Source: Diplonema papillatum
Taxonomy: Eukaryota > Euglenozoa > Diplonemea > Diplonemida > Diplonemidae
DNA: 64,000 nucleotides
Direction: 5' to 3'
NCBI GenBank assembly: GCA_030068145.1
Contig: JAPJBO010000409.1
Span: forward strand, 62,001-126,000
The notes under the pieces are model-generated. The model saw only the letters and a program-made list of their open reading frames with translations, searched no databases and was not told the DNA's origin. Position 1 is the stretch's first letter. Each line of letters starts with the position of its first letter. The position numbers and the translations under genes were made by a program. Positions 54,029-62,650 of the stretch are shown piece by piece.

Positions 54029-54167
54029 TTAACAACTCGTGGCTGTTGGCAATGCCCACGCACGCACATCATGAGCATCTGCCGGGTGAGTTAACGCCAG
54101 GTTGTCAGGCTCGAGTTGCATCTGCTCTGGAAGTGCAGGAGGTAGAGGGTGCTGTTTAGGCATTTGG

Positions 54168-54965
54168 GAGGCAGCTCTTCGGTTAGAGTCTCGTAGAGCA
54201 TTTTCATTACAAAAAACTTCGGTTAGAGTCGCAAGCCATTTTCATAGAGAAAAACTTCGGTTAGAGTCACAAGCCATTTTCATTGAGAAAAACTTCAGTT
54301 AGAGTCGCAAGCCATTTTCAATACAAAAAACTTTGGTTAGAGTTGCAAGCCATTTTCATTACATAAAACTTCGGTTAGAGTCGCAGGCCATTTTCATTGA
54401 GAAAAACTTCAGTTAGAGTCACAAGCGCAAAAACTTCAGCTGTTTTGCAAATCTTGGGTTCCAAAATTGTGGTCAAAATTTTGGGTCGAAAAAGAATTCA
54501 AAATTTTGGGTCAATTTTTTTGAGTCGAAAATTTGGTCGAAATTTTCGACCCAATTTTTTCATCGGGTTCAAAAGTTTTGGGTCAAAGTTGCTCTAGTGA
54601 AAAGGGCTTGTGACTCTGTGATGAAAACGGCTTGCAACTCTAAAGTACAGTAAAGGGTCAAAACCTTGTGTCTTTTTAACATGCAGGGTCAAAACCTTGT
54701 GTCTTTTTAAAACACTCCCGCGGGGCCGATGAACCCCAAAAAAAAAAATTCGGAAAAAAAATGGGTTTTTTGAATTTTAAAAGTTTGGAACAAACTCTGC
54801 AGCAATTTTTGCAGAAGTTGAGCAGAATTTGGCGGGTCTCTACTTAGCAAAATCTCTACTTTGTGACAAAGTAGAGATTGGGTTCAGAACTAAGTAGAGA
54901 TTTTGGCTTGGGACAGTTTTTTGTAATGGAAATGCCTTGTGCGACTCTAACCGAAGAGCTGCCTC
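54168..54965. mobile_element. TIR element with internal 38-bp repeats
   Basis: Imperfect terminal inverted repeats of about 49 bp start GAGGCAGCTCTTCGGTTAGA. The left part holds six copies of a 38-bp unit (GTTAGAGTCGCAAGCCATTT plus TCATTGAGAAAAACTTC), then TTTTGGGTCGAAA-type words. A broken NTAN-MITE (54680-54835) and an AGTAGAGATT palindrome cluster (54840-54900) lie inside. The two flanks do not match, so no target duplication can be claimed. Confidence 0.7.
54680..54835 (+). mobile_element. NTAN-MITE copy 12, 3'-truncated
   Basis: Starts CATGCAGGGTC after TTAA, loses its right terminus in the surrounding element; a second terminus fragment precedes it at 54655. Confidence 0.8.
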
Positions 54966-55124
54966 GAGAATATGTTCCACTGCGGGCCCCACTGTTGCAC
55001 CGCCGAATGGGAAACGGGGGTGGTGGAAAAGGAAATTGACTGAGCCTTTGTCCACCGCCGAACGTGTCAGTCTCCCTCCTAAAACCCGTATGCGTGCCGA
55101 AGTTTCAAACAGGGTCCAATTTAC

Positions 55125-55336
55125 CATGCAGGGTCAAAACCTTGTGTCTTTTTAGAACGCTCCCGCGGGGCCGATGGAGCCCTAAAAAAAATTTTGGAAA
55201 AAAAAAAATTTGCTCAACTTCCTCAAAAATTACTGCAGAGTTTGTTCCAAACTTTTAAAATTCAAAAAGCCCAATTTTTTTCCGGATTTTTTTTTTTTGG
55301 CCATTTCCAAAAGACACAAGGTTTTGACCCTGCATG
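55125..55336 (+). mobile_element. NTAN-MITE copy 13 (TSD TTAC)
   Basis: 212 bp, TTAC at 55121-55124 and 55337-55340. Confidence 0.95.
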
Positions 55337-55601
55337 TTACACAACTCTGTCTGTCTTCCCCTTTCTTTGCAAACAACTTTCGCAAATCGCACTTGCAGAG
55401 TGCCAGAAATGACAATGGTGAAGATCGTCCGGCCTCAAAAAGCAACTTTCCAGCGCCAAGTGCCTCTCTCCATCTCAAGGAAAAGAGTAAACACTGTTGG
55501 GGTGGCCGTGCCCAGCACAATTTTTGGTCAGGAGGTCTTGTGACACGTCGCCGAAAAGGCGAACGTCCCCTTCAAGAATCGAGGAAAGGAGCAGGATGTA
55601 A

Positions 55602-55814
55602 CATGCAGGGTCAAAACCTTGTGTCTTTTTAAAACGCTCCTGCGGGGCCGATGGAGCCCTAAAAAATTTTTTGGAAAAAAAAAAATTTGCTCAACTTTCC
55701 TCAAAAATTACTGCAGAGTTTGTTCCAAACTTTTAAAATTCAAAAAACCCAATTTTTTTCCAGAAATTTTTTTTTTGCCATTTTCAAAAAGACACAAGGT
55801 TTTGACCCTGCATG
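55602..55814 (+). mobile_element. NTAN-MITE copy 14 (TSD GTAA)
   Basis: 213 bp, GTAA at 55598-55601 and 55815-55818. Confidence 0.95.
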
Positions 55815-55932
55815 GTAAACACACTGGAGGCTTTACACCGACTGCGTGGAGTAGTAGGAAGCATGTGGGCACTAGCGACTTCATCGCAAAGAAAAAGCCT
55901 TTGGAGACGTTTCGCGCAGTGGTCGGGTGTAA

Positions 55933-56142
55933 CATGCAGGGTCAAAACCTTGTGTCTTTTTAAAACGCTCCCGCGGGGCCGATGGAGCCCTAAATTTTTT
56001 TTTGGAAAAAAAAAATTTGCTCAACTTCCTCAAAAATTACTGCAGAGTTTGTTCCAAACTTTTAAAATTCAAAAAACCCATTTTTTTCCGGAAATTTTTT
56101 TTTGGCCATTTCCAAAAAGACACAAGGTTTTGACCCTGCATG
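55933..56142 (+). mobile_element. NTAN-MITE copy 15 (TSD GTAA)
   Basis: 210 bp, GTAA at 55929-55932 and 56143-56146, within codons for SGVNN of a recombinase frame. Confidence 0.95.
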
Positions 56143-56226
56143 GTAAACAACCTTCCTTTGAATCAAAATTCAGCAACCCTTTTCGTGGTGGCAACAGGCG
56201 TGACTCCACAAGCTCAGTTGAGTTAT

Positions 56227-56443
56227 CATGCAGGGTCAAAAAAACCTTGTGTCTTTTTAAAACGCTCCCGCGGGGTCGATGGACCCCAAAAAAAAATTTT
56301 GGAAAAAAAAAAAACTTGCTCAACTTCCTTAAAAATTACTGCAGAGTTTGTTCCAAACTTTTAAAATTCGAAAAACCCAATTTTTTTCCGGAATTTTTTT
56401 TTTTTGCCATTTTCAAAAAGACACAAGGTTTTGACCCTGCATG
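56227..56443 (+). mobile_element. NTAN-MITE copy 16 (TSD TTAT)
   Basis: 217 bp, TTAT at 56223-56226 and 56444-56447, within codons for LSYAK of the recombinase frame. Confidence 0.95.
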
Positions 56444-56496
56444 TTATGCAAAGGCTCTGTCGGGAACGTTTCACCATGTTGGATTGCCCTGCGAAT

Positions 56497-56596
56497 CCTC
56501 GCAGTTCACTGGGGGAATCCAGACAAGTCAAGTCACTTGAACAACACAGCCGAACAGGTTGGGTTTAGGGGGGCGGCACAGAGCAATCACTTTTCC
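56497..56596 (+). repeat. Split direct repeat A1
   Basis: Starts CTCGCAGTTCACTGGGGG and ends TTTTCC three bases before the gag ATG; the same 100 bp recur at 60735-60833 (A2). Probably holds the element promoter. Confidence 0.92.
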
Positions 56597-56598
56597 TG

Positions 56599-57630
56599 AT
56601 GGACGCAAATGCTGAACCCCGTAGCAGATCACAAAGCGTTTTTGTTCGGAATGAGGCGAGGGAAAACACACCGGCGGCCACTGGTGGTGAGGGTGGTGTA
56701 CCAGCGCCACAGTACATGAGTGCCGAGAATCTGAAAGATCAGGCAACCCGGCTTATCGGACGTGTAATCGTGTATACCGCAGGAGAAGAAGGACACCCTG
56801 CTCGTCAGTACGGCGGCCTCCTCAATCGCGGCCCGAACAACACCCTCAACGTTCTGCGCAGCCGTGCCTATAACTACCTTGAAGGGTGTGTTGAACACAA
56901 CAGAGAAGACGAATTTGTGCCGATGCCAGCAGAAGGATGGTATTACACCCGAATTGTGGCAGATGCCATCCACCAAACAGAGAAGGCACGGGCTAGTATC
57001 GAAGCCCTAGAGACACAGCTGGCCCAAGCACGTTACCGAGAGCAAGCATATGTTGCTACCCAAATGTCACACGGCGACCGTGACGCATCGGCAGGGGTCT
57101 CCCAAATGCCTCAACAGCACCCTCTACCTCCTGCACTTCCGGAGCAGATGCAACTCGAGCCTGACAACCTGGCGTTAACTCACCCGGCAGATGCTCATGA
57201 TGTGCGTGCGTGGGAGAGCGCCATTGCCAACAGCCACGAGTTGTTAATTACTCAACTGGAATCTCGCTTGTTAGCTGGGTTGGTACACCTTCCGGGGGGT
57301 CAGATCTTACAAGAAGATTTTGACACCGTGAGAGGATGGATTGTATGTGCTTCGTGGTTGCAAAATTGGGCGTCAACTCCGATGACAGCATTGGGTAACA
57401 AGGTCTTCCAACGCTTGCTAATACAGTATCAGTACGTTGTTCACAAGAAGCCTCGCCACCAAATTGAAGAAAAGCTTACTCTTCACAATCCCCACGTTCA
57501 CCCGGTCCTGAAAGCTGCGGCTGCTGTCAAACAGCAACCATCATCGCGTGGGAAAGGACGTGGGCGCGGTTTCTCGATGCAACCACCACAGCGAAGACAG
57601 GGAAACGCCAATGCTGGGAAGGGTCATTGA
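56599..57630 (+). CDS. Element A gag-like protein
   Basis: 343 residues from ATG 56599, right after the A1 repeat. Residues 20-110 and 195-320 look globular (VYTAGEEGHPARQYGGLLNR; RLLAGLVHLPGG; LLIQYQYVVHKKPRHQI), and the tail is Arg/Gly-rich (GKGRGRGFS), suited to RNA binding. No CCHC knuckle. The last 130 residues match the gag fragment of the second family (61105-61468: SGMVHLPGGERLEEAF, VRVQYQYVRNKVPRRD), supporting a conserved protein. It ends at TGA 57628-57630, beyond which the same frame stays open through YR. Confidence 0.8.
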   Translation: MDANAEPRSRSQSVFVRNEARENTPAATGGEGGVPAPQYMSAENLKDQATRLIGRVIVYTAGEEGHPARQYGGLLNRGPNNTLNVLRSRAYNYLEGCVEHNREDEFVPMPAEGWYYTRIVADAIHQTEKARASIEALETQLAQARYREQAYVATQMSHGDRDASAGVSQMPQQHPLPPALPEQMQLEPDNLALTHPADAHDVRAWESAIANSHELLITQLESRLLAGLVHLPGGQILQEDFDTVRGWIVCASWLQNWASTPMTALGNKVFQRLLIQYQYVVHKKPRHQIEEKLTLHNPHVHPVLKAAAAVKQQPSSRGKGRGRGFSMQPPQRRQGNANAGKGH

Positions 57631-58899
57631 CTGGGACCTTCTCAGCTTCTCGCCGTCCAGTCGGTAGACAACTACCCCCCAAAACCCGTGTACGTTATGC
57701 AAGTCCCGATTACCTCGTTTCCCCAACCTTCATCTCGACCTCTCAAAAGCTGGTTTCGCACCCAGACAAGACAGCCCATTATTCAGCCAAGAGTTGCTTC
57801 CCGACACCACCACCTCTCGTTCCAGCTTGTGCCTCATCAAACCGCTCGTTCAACAGGTTGCTGCCTCCGCTTGTCCCCGCATCCGTCGTCGGTCAATCAG
57901 CCCTTGGCAATGCAAGTGTCGAGTGCTGTAGACCAGCCGCAAACAATTGTTGCGAGGGCAATCCTGACTCACGTTGCAACGTCTGCCCGGAGGAATCGGG
58001 TTGGAGTCACGAGCCGCGCGCCGGAACGGTTGACCGCACCGATCGTGGCAGCTGCAAGACTGCAACGCATGGTCGAAGGAATGTGGGCGGCGTCAACCAC
58101 AGATACCAGGAAGTATCTCTGGCAACGATTGACAGCATGGGCGCAGCAACATGCTCTTCCGCTAAATGCAGACACGGCGGTGCTCTTCGTAATGGCCACA
58201 GGGGTCTCAATAGGGAGCCAGCTGTCATACAGCAAGACACTGTCTGCAATATTTCGCCACCTTGGGTTCAACAACCAGGCACTTTTGAGCGCCGCGTCTG
58301 CTCTACGTGCACAGGGAGCGCTGATCCCGGAAACACAGGCACCGCCGATCCCGCGTATGACGCTCCTGCGGTGGATTGCTCGACAGACACCGCGTGTTCG
58401 CCTTGCTGCTATGGTGGCATGGAAATCCGCCAGCAGATGGGGAGAAACGCAGTGCCTCACGTCACAGCAGTTCATCCTCGTCTCCAGCAACGAGGTGATC
58501 ATCGACTGGTTCACCACGCCGAAGTCAAGCCGAGCCGACCCGTACCGAGCATCTCGACTTGTTGTAATTGTTGGACCGCTGACGGAGTTTATTGCACACC
58601 TCTACCAGAAGCTCGCACCGTTCGCCCAGCTCACCGACCTGACAACGGATCGGCTTACCAGGAGCTGGAGGCAAGACCCGGTAATGTCTCCATACAGCGC
58701 CCACAGTATCAAGCGCGGGGCAATCACCTATCTGCTCTTTCTCCTCGGACAGGGCGCACCCATTCAGCCCGAGCTAATCTCCCGAGTAGCCAAGCACCAA
58801 GCCGAAGTGGGTTTAGCGTCAATGACTATCCGCTATGCAGGCGATATGATAGCCTTGGCACGGGCCCTTCGGACTCAGGATGTTACTCGATTCCTGTAG
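57631..58899 (+). CDS. Element A tyrosine recombinase
   Basis: Same frame as gag, directly after its TGA; the first ATG is 57697, leaving 400 residues. The catalytic set of tyrosine recombinases is visible near the C terminus: R (SASRWGETQ), beta-hairpin K (TTPKSSR), H-x-x-K-R (SAHSIKRGA), H (SRVAKHQ) and Y (TIRYAG). The enzyme would insert the circular DNA form. N-terminal residues 1-90 are Pro/Ser-rich, residues 110-230 the core-binding part (AARLQRMVEGMWAASTTDTR). Expression could be by UGA readthrough from gag or from its own start. Stop TAG at 58897. Confidence 0.88.
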   Translation: MGPSQLLAVQSVDNYPPKPVYVMQVPITSFPQPSSRPLKSWFRTQTRQPIIQPRVASRHHHLSFQLVPHQTARSTGCCLRLSPHPSSVNQPLAMQVSSAVDQPQTIVARAILTHVATSARRNRVGVTSRAPERLTAPIVAAARLQRMVEGMWAASTTDTRKYLWQRLTAWAQQHALPLNADTAVLFVMATGVSIGSQLSYSKTLSAIFRHLGFNNQALLSAASALRAQGALIPETQAPPIPRMTLLRWIARQTPRVRLAAMVAWKSASRWGETQCLTSQQFILVSSNEVIIDWFTTPKSSRADPYRASRLVVIVGPLTEFIAHLYQKLAPFAQLTDLTTDRLTRSWRQDPVMSPYSAHSIKRGAITYLLFLLGQGAPIQPELISRVAKHQAEVGLASMTIRYAGDMIALARALRTQDVTRFL

Positions 58900-59018
58900 G
58901 GCATGGAGTTACCAGCTTTTATTCTGGAAACTCACGAGATCGCCTGCCTTGTGTAGCACGGGCACATACCATAACGCGGCGTGCACATAGCTCACGTCTT
59001 CCGCAGACAGAATCAGAA

Positions 59019-60635
59019 ATGAAAGCGCCACTGCATGTCACTTCTGTGGAGCCTATGCACATACAACGTCTGCGTGATCGACTTCTCCCCGAAAGAAAGG
59101 CTCGTTTCGACGAAGTCTGGAATAAAACATTTTTTCCGACGCTACCACAGCTACCACAGTCAGTTCCACACAGTTTTTCGCAAAAGAGTAAGTTTCAAGA
59201 GCGTCATGCTGAAGAGTTGGTAAAATGCGGAGTTGCCCAGCCTGCAGAAGGCCCAGGGAAGTTGCAGAATGTTCCCTTTACGGTACTGGAGGAGAAACCC
59301 ACCGGTTTCAGACAACGGTTCATTCTCTGGACTAAGCAGGCCAACGAAATAGCAGCAAAGGAGGGGTACAAAGCCGATGTGCCTTTAGGGCATATCTCAA
59401 ACTATTTGCATGCAGCAATTGACCATTGTGGAAGTATGCGTGATTTCCGTACAGGATTTTTTGCGATCGAAATACCGATCACTTCACGGGAGTGTTTCCG
59501 TTTTCCAACGGACTCCGGAAGTTGGTATGAGCTCACACGTCTGCCCATGGGACACACGTGCTCACCAGAACTGATGCATACATTGGCCGCCTCAGCAGCA
59601 GGTGATCCCGGGTACGTAGTATCAGCATGTGCGGCCACCGGAGTCTCCACCCAAGTGTGGATAGACAACATCAGGTACACTGGTGATCGATCAGACGTTG
59701 TGCGGGAAACACAGCGGCTGGACAGCGTAGCCCAAAAGTGCCGAATCACCTGGAAACAGGCTGATAGTGTGGATTTGGGTGAACAGTATGATTTCCTAGG
59801 TGTTGCTTTTGACCACAAAGAAAAGACAGTAGCTCCAGCACAAAAGTTGCTACAAAAGATCGACGCAGTTGACCTATCACAGACCACTGCTTCCGAGTTG
59901 GAGTCATTGGGGGGAAGGTTGTTGCATGCAAGCGCTGTGGCAGCTGTGTCCCCAGGCGATTTTTGGTTTGCCTTGAAGTTTTTGAGACGCGTAATGAACG
60001 CACTCAACCGTGGAGAACGACAGGAAGTGGATATCGTGAAAGTACCTCCGTCCGCAAGGCGGGAGCTGCAGCGATGGAGAAACGCGGTAAAGAGGTCAAG
60101 AAGGATGCAACAGGGCTCACAAGAGCCGGCAGCAACGGTCTTTGTTGATGCCTCTTTGTCCGGCTGGGGAGGGGTAATTGTAAACCGGACCACGGCCGAG
60201 ATGACGGTCGTTGGAGACAAGTGGGATAAACTGAGGGCAGATGAACATATCAATGTCTTAGAGGCATGGGCCTTAAAAGAAACCTTGTCTCGTTTACCGG
60301 AATCACTCCGGGGTTCCCACTTAGACATACGGGTGGACAACACCACAGTGATGGGAGCAGCAAGGAAAGGAGTGAGCTCGCGATCATTCGCGTTGAATCA
60401 GGCCGTAATGGCAGCGATACACATCCTCCAGGAGCTCAATTGCACATGGTCGATACGCTGGGTGAAATCTGGGGACAACCCAGCTGACCTACCCTCTCGT
60501 GTGCACCCATCTCGACTAGCTTCCCCTGCACTTGTGCAGGAGGTCGCACAAGCAATCGGGGCTTTCTTAACTGGCGATGGGGTGGCGGCTGACGGTCGCT
60601 GCAAACGTGCAAGCGGCGCAATGCCCCACTCGTGA
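59019..60635 (+). CDS. Element A reverse transcriptase / RNase H
   Basis: Begins at ATG 59019 (MKAPLHVTSVEPMHIQRL), -1 relative to YR; the frame is open further upstream but overlaps YR. Reverse transcriptase motifs: A in RDFRTGFFAIEI, B in LPMGHTCSPELMH, C in VWIDNIRYTG, where the usual second aspartate is N. RNase H keeps its four acidic residues: D in TVFVDASLSGWGG, E in INVLEAWALKE, D in IRVDNTTVMG, D in SGDNPADLPSR. 538 residues; the last codons lie in the B1 repeat. A second region relevant to priming is not recognised. The closest arrangement I know is the RT/RH of VIPER. Confidence 0.9.
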   Translation: MKAPLHVTSVEPMHIQRLRDRLLPERKARFDEVWNKTFFPTLPQLPQSVPHSFSQKSKFQERHAEELVKCGVAQPAEGPGKLQNVPFTVLEEKPTGFRQRFILWTKQANEIAAKEGYKADVPLGHISNYLHAAIDHCGSMRDFRTGFFAIEIPITSRECFRFPTDSGSWYELTRLPMGHTCSPELMHTLAASAAGDPGYVVSACAATGVSTQVWIDNIRYTGDRSDVVRETQRLDSVAQKCRITWKQADSVDLGEQYDFLGVAFDHKEKTVAPAQKLLQKIDAVDLSQTTASELESLGGRLLHASAVAAVSPGDFWFALKFLRRVMNALNRGERQEVDIVKVPPSARRELQRWRNAVKRSRRMQQGSQEPAATVFVDASLSGWGGVIVNRTTAEMTVVGDKWDKLRADEHINVLEAWALKETLSRLPESLRGSHLDIRVDNTTVMGAARKGVSSRSFALNQAVMAAIHILQELNCTWSIRWVKSGDNPADLPSRVHPSRLASPALVQEVAQAIGAFLTGDGVAADGRCKRASGAMPHS

Positions 60636-60734
60636 GTTCCTCTCTTGTTAAGTACATAGTACAAGACACAGTTTCCCCTCTTCTTCCCGTTCTGGTTGAA
60701 TAACTCTGCGCCTAGCTGTTGACGCTGACGGATT
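60589..60734 (+). repeat. Split direct repeat B1
   Basis: 146 bp starting CTGACGGTCGCTGCAAACG and ending GACGGATT, identical by eye to B2 (60852-60997). It overlaps the end of the RT/RNase H frame and abuts A2 directly, giving the junction GACGGATT-CTCGCAG. Confidence 0.93.
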
Positions 60735-60833
60735 CTCGCAGTTCACTGGGGGAATCCAGACAAGTCAAGTCACTTGAACAACACAGCCGAACAGGTTGGG
60801 TTTAGGGGGGCGGCACAGAGCAATCACTTTTCC
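60735..60833 (+). repeat. Split direct repeat A2
   Basis: Second copy of A1, separated from B2 by an 18-bp C-rich spacer. Confidence 0.93.
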
Positions 60834-60851
60834 CACCCATCCCTCCCCCTT

Positions 60852-60997
60852 CTGACGGTCGCTGCAAACGTGCAAGCGGCGCAATGCCCCACTCGTGAGT
60901 TCCTCTCTTGTTAAGTACATAGTACAAGACACAGTTTCCCCTCTTCTTCCCGTTCTGGTTGAATAACTCTGCGCCTAGCTGTTGACGCTGACGGATT
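60852..60997 (+). repeat. Split direct repeat B2 (3' end of element A)
   Basis: Second copy of B1; its last base is the end of the element, followed by host CCTCTTAAG. Confidence 0.93.
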
Positions 60998-61104
60998 CCT
61001 CTTAAGTTTGGCAAGTGCGTTGAGAGCGGCAGGTGCCGCAATACCAGAGAAACAGGCGTTTCCAATTCCCAAGGAAGTTCTTGTAGGATGGGCGCTGCAA
61101 CAGC

Positions 61105-61468
61105 AGAGGGGCGATACCTCAGTGGGATGGTGCATTTGCCCGGTGGAGAGAGGTTGGAAGAAGCGTTCCACAGCTTGCGAATGTGGATAATGAGCTTCAG
61201 CGGCTGGGAGACGACCCCGCATCGACAAGCAGGGAACGATCTCCTGCAGCTAGTTCGCGTTCAGTACCAGTATGTGCGAAATAAGGTGCCCAGGCGCGAC
61301 CTCATGCTGGAGCTGACAAAGCAAGGTGAGGGGGTCGTTGGCCCGACGAACGTGGTTGACAAGTGCGTGGCGACCATCATGCAAAAGATGGGAAAGAAGA
61401 AGTTGCAGAAGTCGACCCCAGCTTGGAAGCGTGGTCATCAGGGAAACGGGAGCGCCGGGACGAAATGA
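61105..61468 (+). pseudogene. Element B gag C-terminal fragment
   Basis: Reads RYLSGMVHLPGGERLEEAF to a basic tail KKKLQKSTPAWKRGHQGNG, ending at TGA 61466-61468 followed by CTGGG, as in element A. The N-terminal two-thirds are absent. Confidence 0.8.
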
Positions 61469-61528
61469 CTGGGTCCGCCCCGGCTAGAGCCAACAAAAAC
61501 GCCAGTTGCGCCCATCGCTCGAGCTTTT

Positions 61529-62650
61529 ATGCCTCCAAAGATCGAGAAGCGCCCCCTTCCTCATCCCCGAAACGCCGCGGTACGTATCTTGCTTCCAAAG
61601 TCAGGAAGCTGCACGATGGTCTCAACGCCCTCCAGCGGATTACGAAGAAACACCGAGCCAGTTCACACTCCCGAAGTTTACCACAATCCTCTCAATCCCA
61701 CATCCCTCATGGGGCAGGTGTTCCTCGACCACATTTCTGGCGACACGAGCCATACACACTTCCGGAAAACTGGGGAGCAGGTAGTTTCACGCGCCACAGC
61801 AACTACGAGACTTCGGAATCTTGTTGCAGGAATGTGGGCGGCTTCCACGACTGCACAGCGCCGCAATCTTTGGAGGCGGTTCATCGCTTGGACGTCAAAG
61901 AACAACATGCCAGCGACCCCGGACTCTGCATGCCTGTTTGTATTGGCTACGGGGGTGCGGCCGCAAGCGATGCTGACATATGCCAAAGGACTTTCTGGAA
62001 CGTTCCGGCATATGGGTTTGATCAATCAGCCGCTGCTCAGCTTGGCTGCAGCTCTCAGAGCCAGTGGGGCGGCTATTCCCCTTCATCAAGCAATTCCCAT
62101 GGAGAAGTCTGTTCTCGTGGCGTGGGCATTCCGGCAGAGCCCTCGTGTGTGTCTTGCAGCGCTGATTGCGTGGAAGACAGCGTCCAGATGGACGGAGGTG
62201 TCAATGCTGGCCACCGCGAACTTCATCCACATTCGCGAAGACGAAGTAGTGATCGATTGGTACACTCTCCCGAAAGGGAGAGCAGCAATGCCGTTCACTC
62301 AATCCAGATGGACGGTAGTGAAGGGCGACCTGACAGCGGCCATTTGCCTCTTGTTGAAATCACAGCTCCCCTTCAACAGGCTGACCACTTGGACTACAAG
62401 CACACTCAACGCACATTGGCAGATGTCTCACCAGATGAAAATGTACAGCGCGCACAGCATCAAGAGGGGGGCAGTCACCCATGCGATCCAGAGGATTGTC
62501 GAAGGGCACCAAATCCCCGAAGTCTTGATATCTCGTCTTGCAAAGCACAAGGTAAAAGAAGGACTTGCAGAGGTGACCCTGCGGTACGGCGGAGACCCTC
62601 TGGCGACGGCACGGATGTTGGCGACCGACAAGGTGACCGTGCTGCTGTGA
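61529..62650 (+). CDS. Element B tyrosine recombinase
   Basis: 373 residues from ATG 61529; the frame is open back to the gag TGA. Catalytic residues: R in TASRWTEVS, K in TLPKGRAA, H-x-x-K-R in SAHSIKRGA, H in SRLAKHK, Y in TLRYGG. About 40% like element A by eye over the last 250 residues, so this is a separate family. The gene looks intact although the element is not. Confidence 0.87.
   Translation: MPPKIEKRPLPHPRNAAVRILLPKSGSCTMVSTPSSGLRRNTEPVHTPEVYHNPLNPTSLMGQVFLDHISGDTSHTHFRKTGEQVVSRATATTRLRNLVAGMWAASTTAQRRNLWRRFIAWTSKNNMPATPDSACLFVLATGVRPQAMLTYAKGLSGTFRHMGLINQPLLSLAAALRASGAAIPLHQAIPMEKSVLVAWAFRQSPRVCLAALIAWKTASRWTEVSMLATANFIHIREDEVVIDWYTLPKGRAAMPFTQSRWTVVKGDLTAAICLLLKSQLPFNRLTTWTTSTLNAHWQMSHQMKMYSAHSIKRGAVTHAIQRIVEGHQIPEVLISRLAKHKVKEGLAEVTLRYGGDPLATARMLATDKVTVLL

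Larger units (their letters stand above)
43139..54167 (-). mobile_element. Shredded minus-strand copy of the VIPER-like YR retrotransposon
   Basis: On the minus strand, segments 43139-43414, 43627-44318, 50931-51483, 51696-52232, 53281-53336, 53774-53816 and 54029-54167 match, in order, the intact element at 56,497-60,997 from its B repeat back through RT/RNase H, YR and into gag. The copy has an internal RT deletion (junction near 43790, CAGC microhomology), lacks its 5' end, and is interrupted by six MITEs and by the 6.6-kb element at 44319-50930. The gag-YR TGA is also present here (about 52000). Confidence 0.9.
56497..60997 (+). mobile_element. Element A: complete VIPER-type tyrosine-recombinase retrotransposon
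   Basis: About 4.5 kb with split direct repeats: A1 56497-56596, B1 60589-60734, A2 60735-60833, B2 60852-60997. A1/A2 and B1/B2 look identical, so the insertion is recent. This end structure is that of Ngaro/PAT/VIPER-type elements, which replicate through a circular intermediate joined at B1/A2. Gene order gag, YR, RT/RNase H is the order described for VIPER of trypanosomatids, not the gag-RT-YR order of DIRS and Ngaro. It interrupts a recombinase gene of another element with no target duplication; deleting it restores that frame. All three frames are open. Confidence 0.9.
55341..61105 (+). pseudogene. Tyrosine-recombinase gene of a third retrotransposon, split by MITEs and by element A
   Basis: Plus-strand pieces 55815-55932, 56143-56226, 56444-56496 and 60998-61105 join into one frame once three insertions and one copy of each duplication are removed: VNTLEALHRLRGVVGSMWAL, RRFAQWSGV-NNLPLNQNSA, TPQAQLSY-AKALSGTFHHVG, LPCES-LLSLASALRAAGAA, IPKEVLVGWALQQQ. 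This tracks the N-terminal half of the recombinase at 61529-62650 closely (RLRNLVAGMWAAS, YAKGLSGTFRHMG, LLSLAAALRASGAA). The catalytic half is missing; at 61105 it meets a gag fragment of the second family. The host frame before 55815 is not resolved. Confidence 0.75.

Noticed and set aside
53527..56443. Frames such as MLNFLKNYCRVCSKLLKF present many times
   Set aside because: They are the inside of the MITE read through; every copy gives the same peptide and they have no independent support.
57627..59018. Upstream half of the 1,002-codon RT frame as coding
   Set aside because: It overlaps YR in another frame, and similarity to the element B RT starts near 58990; treated as a shadow frame.
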